Shown here: positions 59,810-64,000 of the stretch, in pieces
Position numbering within the stretch: the stretch's first letter is position 1
Layout of the letters: the number at the start of each line of letters is the position of its first letter
DNA from: Aralia elata
Lineage: Eukaryota; Streptophyta; Magnoliopsida; Apiales; Araliaceae
DNA length: 64,000 bases
Direction of reading: 5' to 3'
Assembly: GCA_034770075.1 (NCBI GenBank)
Contig: CM068380.1
Location: forward strand, 82,221,393 to 82,285,392
Position numbers and translations under genes: made by a program
The notes under the pieces: generated by a model
Told to the model about the DNA's origin: nothing
The model's database searches: none
Seen by the model: the letters and a program-made list of their open reading frames with translations, nothing else

Positions 59810-60900
59810 TACTTTTTAAAATGTTTTTGTTTTTTTTTGGTAATTAAAGTGAAATACAAAAGTCATCTTGTCTTACAAACACATGTTATTTATGGGCGAT
59901 AACAAAATTAATACTCCAAAACATAACTCCTCCCTATTAACCAACCCTAGTAGCTCTTACAGTACCCTTTCCAAGCAGTACTACCTCGCAACCAAAAAAG
60001 ACGGCCCAAAAAGTAAGAAAAGGTATTTGAAAAGTTATGATTTTATTCGTTTACCATTAACTTATCACTTATGTCATAATTTTTATTCGATTAAAATTAC
60101 AGCGATTACGCCTGAAATAGTACAAAATAATCAAAAAGGACATGAATTGTTATATTTATAAGTATAAATGTGTGATAATAAATTAATATGTTATCGTATA
60201 AAAATAATAGTTTGTGGAAAGAAAATTAGTATAGTATGTAATATTAATTCCATCCCAAATTTAAATGCATACACCAAACTTCAAATTCTCAATGGTATAT
60301 AGTACACATTTTTCTATTATTTATTTTGCTTCATAACCAATCACTTCACTTTGAAAAAAAATTCCAGAAATAAGAGGCATAACAGTTAAAATACAATTTC
60401 GAATGTATTGTCAAAATTTATGCACGAAAAATTCAAGCCCTTTCAGCACAAATTTTAAAGTCATACCCAAGTAGTTCTTAGAATCAGAGCATTTTTTGAT
60501 CCAAGCATTCGAACAACAACTGAAGCAACCAATGAAAAATTTGCCTTGAGGCTGTCCAAAAATTAATGAAGTTTTAAATCAGAGCATACAACAAAATGAT
60601 ATGACAAATTAAGAAAGGCAATATGATAGTATTTCAAATACCTGTACAATAGAGACCATGCATAGTTCAAAACAATGAGGCCATTTTATAAACAGCACAA
60701 ATAAATAGGAAAAACATATATATCCAAAGGAGATATATTGGGTATCCCAAATTACTAGGATGGTAATATAGTCAACCATGCATCATGTGTAATTCAGTAA
60801 CAAATAACTTCAATAATGAACTCAAACTCAGGATAAAAAAGAACGCAATTAACCAGTCTCAACTCTAAAGGCTTCATAAAGCTTGGGAACAATACAGATG
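59810..60900. other. Interval without recognised features
   Basis: AT-rich DNA. A 97-codon frame at 59868-60161 has no recognisable similarity and no supporting context. The part next to 60917 is intron-like sequence downstream of the annexin exon. Confidence 0.6.
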
Positions 60901-60916
60901 GAGAAAACAACAATAC

Positions 60917-61275
60917 CTTAGCGAAGTACTTTCCAGGATTCTCTGCACAACGTAAAATAGTTACGAGGCCATACTCAAAGTTCCCAGATGTTTCACTTTT
61001 TACTGCCTGCATCAAGTCAAAATGTTAAGCAACATTCAAGGATGCTGAAGCCATGACAACAGACAGGGTTCCATTGAGGAATTATACCTTTTCCCGTTTT
61101 TTGTCATAAATGTTTTGGTAACAAGAAATGACAGCAGCAAGATCTTCCCTACTTCGTTCACCGAAAATGCGTAAGAAAGTCTTCTCATCAGTTCCCAATT
61201 TTCTTTTCCCCAGCTTTATATAAAGCTTTAGCATCATTCTCTACCATTGATCTGTCAACTTCCGGGCTTTCATGG
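60917..61275 (-). pseudogene. Annexin gene fragment (two exons, frameshifted)
   Basis: The first exon (about 61275-61088) encodes SPEVDRSMVENDAKALYKAG then, after a one-base change in an A-rich run that creates TGA TGA, GTDEKTFLRIFGERSREDLA and QNIYDKKREK. The second (61006-60917, 30 codons) encodes AVKSETSGNFEYGLVTILRC and ENPGKYFAK. These are consecutive segments of annexin repeats 3 and 4, the SETSG block being diagnostic of plant annexins. Splice sites are intact. Earlier repeats and the final KGLGTDD repeat are not found. Annexins bind membranes in a calcium-dependent way. Missing exons and the frameshift argue for a relic. Confidence 0.7.
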
Positions 61276-61309
61276 AGCGGAGTAGTTACTTATGCAAGCA
61301 GTAACCTAT

Positions 61310-61332
61310 TTTTTTTTTTTTTTTTTTTTTGG
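61310..61332. repeat. Poly-T run
   Basis: About 22 consecutive Ts are followed by GGAGGCGGGGTGGGGGG, next to the annexin fragment. On the minus strand this is a poly-A tract, but no retroposed copy is evident beside it. Confidence 0.85.
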
Positions 61333-61620
61333 AGGCGGGGTGGGGGGATAGAATATCAAATCAGTAAATTATGGGGGACTCGCGATTCAGCAGCACAACA
61401 ACAATAACAAAATTATATCAAATCTCTGTAAAGTGATAATCAAGTTCAAGCTTGAACTGACAACAATAGATGAAAAGCAAGCTGGCACGTGAGAATCCTA
61501 GCTACTTCAACCTAATGGAGCTACTAAGTACAAACCTCCGAAATAAGGTAATGCCTGTATCTAGAATTATTCCTTGCTGACTTCACAATGGAAGTAACAT
61601 GGCAAGTTCCTTGAAACTGC

Positions 61621-62442
61621 TGTTGGAATTCTAGCAGAATTAACAAGAGCAACAGAACGTTAAAATTGGAACAACTTATCTGGAAATAGAAATGTGAAAC
61701 CGAGGCGTAGCAGAGCTACTGTCCTAAAAAGTGATTCCGCCCCCACTGGTAATAACCTCAGGTACAGATGGGCTCCCGGCGTTCACCCTCCAGGATTCAA
61801 CGGCGAAGCCTCTGATTGTGTGTACTCACAGAAAGAAGCTTTGGACTTGTCTTTGTGGATTGCCCGACCGACTCAAAGAATAAGAGCGAAGTGTTTTGAG
61901 GAGAAGAATTGCAGTCTGATATGAATGTATATCAGTTTTTTTAAGCATCAAGAATTACTCCGAATTTATAGGATAACTTAGATCTGAGATCTGGAACACA
62001 TAAAACGTGAGAAAGCATAGAAGAGGTTTAGGTAACAAAAACGTGTATGGAGCTTTAAGTAACAAAAAATGTGATTGAGAGTTAATGAAAAGAAAACAAG
62101 GAACTTGAATTAATTGACTCAATCAAAAAACTCAGTTAAGAATTTTAGCAAAAACAATGGACTACTTGGGCGCATCCGCAAGGCCAAATTGTCCGGATTT
62201 GCACCCCCCCTGCGCGGGCGTAATGCGCGCCCACACGCATTAAGGTTTTCTGGCCGGAAGTCCAAGATCCAAGCTTGGCCCAACCCAAATCCTTAGCCAA
62301 CCTCATGTGCGCGAGCCCATCCCTTTTTCCTCAATCATGTTACTAAGCCCAACACTAGGATATACTAATATACTCAAGAATAGTTTCCAAAGTGAGCAAT
62401 GTGGGACTTTGGTAAACATTAGAATTTGAAGCATAACTAACA
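61621..62442 (-). repeat. 3' LTR of a Ty1/copia retrotransposon
   Basis: On the minus strand the LTR begins TGTTAGTTATGC at 62442, immediately after the polypurine tract, and ends near ATTCCAACA at 61621 (822 bp). It contains a TATA-like CCTATAAATTCGG (about 61965-61977). The 76-codon frame at 61694-61924 lies inside it and is not a gene. The end at 61621 is chosen from the TG...CA rule and could be off by a few bases. Confidence 0.75.
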
Positions 62443-62451
62443 ATCCCCCAC
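62443..62451 (-). other. Polypurine tract of the copia element
   Basis: GTGGGGGAT on the minus strand lies directly before the LTR start TGTTAG, as expected for the plus-strand priming site. Confidence 0.75.
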
Positions 62452-63005
62452 ATGATTCAAATTTATTAAAGAAAGATTACAACGAAGTAAGAAGGGCAAT
62501 GGATTTTAGATACATCACGTCGATACCTTGTGGGTTTGAATCGACACTTAGTGAAACAAGTTCATGATTGTAGATTATAGGTGAATTAAAATCTTGAACC
62601 CATTATCTGTAATACAAACAGTTGAACTAGCACACATACCAAAAATCCTGAATCCACACAAGTCCGCGGTTGGGCGCGTTCTAGGCCATGCGCCATATCC
62701 CAGATTTTCATAAAGGCTCTAGAGAGTTTGCCATAGGCTTTCATAGGAAGCGGCCTACACTTCCACCTTTATATAGGTGAACCCATCAAGTGTAAACTGA
62801 CATACACCACCCTTTAGGGCTATGAGTTTCATTAAGAATCTAAATGATTCATCCTATCACAATTTGTCAGTAAGCACCACATGCACACAGGGATAAATAA
62901 TTGTAGTGCTATAATTAAGTAATTCCATGACTTGTTGTTACCCATTGAACCCAATTCATGGGATCTCCAATCACATGGGTTGGGTTTCCATCACGCATTA
63001 CTTAC
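62452..63005 (-). other. Untranslated region between copia pol and the LTR
   Basis: About 550 bp between the pol stop and the polypurine tract. No coding frame is recognised. A TATATAAAGG-like motif occurs on the minus strand near 62768-62777. Confidence 0.6.
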
Positions 63006-64000
63006 TCAAGATGTTGGCAATAGTCTCATCCCTCTGGATGCTTCTTGGACAATCCTTTTAATCAATCCCTTTGTAAGCGGATCCGCTAGGTTCTTTTCAG
63101 ACCTCACAAATTCCATGGAAATAACACCGTTACTGATCAGTCCTCGTACAATATTATGTCTCAAGCGAATATGCCTTTGTTTCCCATTATACACTTGGTT
63201 CATTGCTCGGCCGATAGCAGCTTGAGAATCACAATGCAGAGATATAGAAGGAATTGGTTTAAACCACAATGGTATGTCTGCCAATAAATTCCTCAGCCAC
63301 TCTGCTTCTGTACCTGCCAATTCTAATGCAATAAATTCAGATTCCATAGTAGATCTAGCAGTACAAGTTTGTTTAGCAGATCTCCAAGAGACAGCTCCTC
63401 CACCTAAAGTAAACACATATCCACTGGTGGAGTTTGTTTCATCATTATCAGATACCCAATTAGCATCACAATATCCTTCTAAAACATTAGGATGACCAGT
63501 AAAATGTATACCTACATTAACTGTTCCTTTTAAATACCTCATTAGACGTGACAATGCATTCCAATGATCTTGTGAAGGATTATGAGTATATCTGCTAAGT
63601 CTACTGATGGCATATGCAATATCAGGTCGAGTACAGTTCATTAGGTACATTACACTACCAATGATTCTAGCATATTCAGTTTGTGCAATACCAATCCCTT
63701 TATTTTTCTTTAAATGTATACTAGAGTCATAAGGTGTTCCTAATGGCTCTTCATTAAAGAAATTAAACTTCTTAAGAATATTTTCCACATAATGAGATTG
63801 AGATAAGACCAAACCATCTGCATGTCTATTAATTTTCATGCCAAGAATCAAATCCGCTTCTCCCAAATCTTTCATGTCAAATTTAGAAGATAAAAAAGTT
63901 TTTGTAGTTTTCACAACTTTCTCATCAGTACCAAATATTAGCAAGTCATCCACATATAAGCAAATAATCACACCACAGTTTCCATTGAATCTACTATACA
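63006..64000 (-). CDS. Ty1/copia polyprotein, RT C-terminus and RNase H (5' part off the window)
   Basis: This open frame runs from the right edge to a stop at 63006 (about 331 codons seen). It carries the RT catalytic motif CLYVDDLLIFG, then DLGEADLILGMKI, PLGTPYD, YARIIGSVMYLMNCTRPDIAYAIS and the copia RNase H block (GYCDANWVSDNDETNSTSGY, SRSTMESEFIAL with 'A' for the first S, LHCDSQAAIGRA, RHIRLRHNIVR, NLADPLTKGL). No stop or frameshift is visible. The ATG at 63971 is internal, and the reading frame continues to 64000. The element may be autonomous. Gag, protease, integrase and the 5' LTR lie to the right of the window. Confidence 0.92.
   Translation of the reverse strand, partial: YSRFNGNCGVIICLYVDDLLIFGTDEKVVKTTKTFLSSKFDMKDLGEADLILGMKINRHADGLVLSQSHYVENILKKFNFFNEEPLGTPYDSSIHLKKNKGIGIAQTEYARIIGSVMYLMNCTRPDIAYAISRLSRYTHNPSQDHWNALSRLMRYLKGTVNVGIHFTGHPNVLEGYCDANWVSDNDETNSTSGYVFTLGGGAVSWRSAKQTCTARSTMESEFIALELAGTEAEWLRNLLADIPLWFKPIPSISLHCDSQAAIGRAMNQVYNGKQRHIRLRHNIVRGLISNGVISMEFVRSEKNLADPLTKGLIKRIVQEASRGMRLLPTS

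Noticed and set aside
61694..61924. 76-codon frame near the annexin relic
   Set aside because: It lies inside the copia LTR.
1..64000. tRNA, rRNA or CRISPR-like arrays
   Set aside because: None was recognised on reading; spaced repeats found are microsatellites, minisatellites or transposon arms.

Overview
The window is nuclear DNA from a flowering plant, almost certainly a core eudicot. The genes have many canonical GT-AG introns, intergenic DNA is AT-rich, and MITEs, LTR retrotransposons and SSRs are abundant. Every recognised gene has a clear dicot orthologue. The species cannot be named from the sequence; an asterid is only a guess.

Layout. 1-3600: one LTR and the interior of an internally deleted Ty3/Athila-like retrotransposon on the minus strand. 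It lies immediately upstream of the first visible exon of BIG, apparently inside BIG intron 1. 4632-25259 (+): twelve exons of BIG, the giant UBR4/pushover-type E3 protein of auxin transport, lacking only its N-terminus, which must lie left of the window. 26727-29778 (-): IMP3, a U3 snoRNP subunit, complete in four exons, with a MULE-type element in an intron. 29.8-38.9 kb: gene-free and transposon-rich, with a 0.9-kb foldback and a 1.7-kb long-TIR element that carries a decayed piece of a nuclear maturase (nMAT) gene. 39628-42539 (+): a GT106/O-fucosyltransferase-type rhamnogalacturonan I rhamnosyltransferase (RRT1-like), complete in eight exons. 49116-53077 (+): a CRLK1/CRLK2-type receptor-like kinase, complete in seven exons. 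55.7-61.3 kb: a graveyard of gene pieces (last exon of an RNase T2, a frameshifted ERF/AP2 fragment head-to-head with a CCS copper-chaperone fragment, two exons of a frameshifted annexin) mixed with nested MITEs. 61621-64000 (-): 3' LTR and 3' half of a Ty1/copia element running off the right edge.

The four intact genes act in unrelated processes: hormone transport and ubiquitin-related signalling, rRNA processing, pectin synthesis, and calcium-linked kinase signalling. Their order is informative. From memory, Arabidopsis keeps IMP3-RRT1-CRLK2 together on chromosome 5 (At5g15750/40/30) and BIG-RRT2 together on chromosome 3 (At3g02260/50). The window therefore looks like the unfractionated ancestral block. 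No wholly new system was found. The strongest unusual items are the maturase-carrying long-TIR element, the nested MITE with an empty-site copy 23 kb away, the ERF/CCS fragment cluster, and the retroelement apparently within BIG intron 1.
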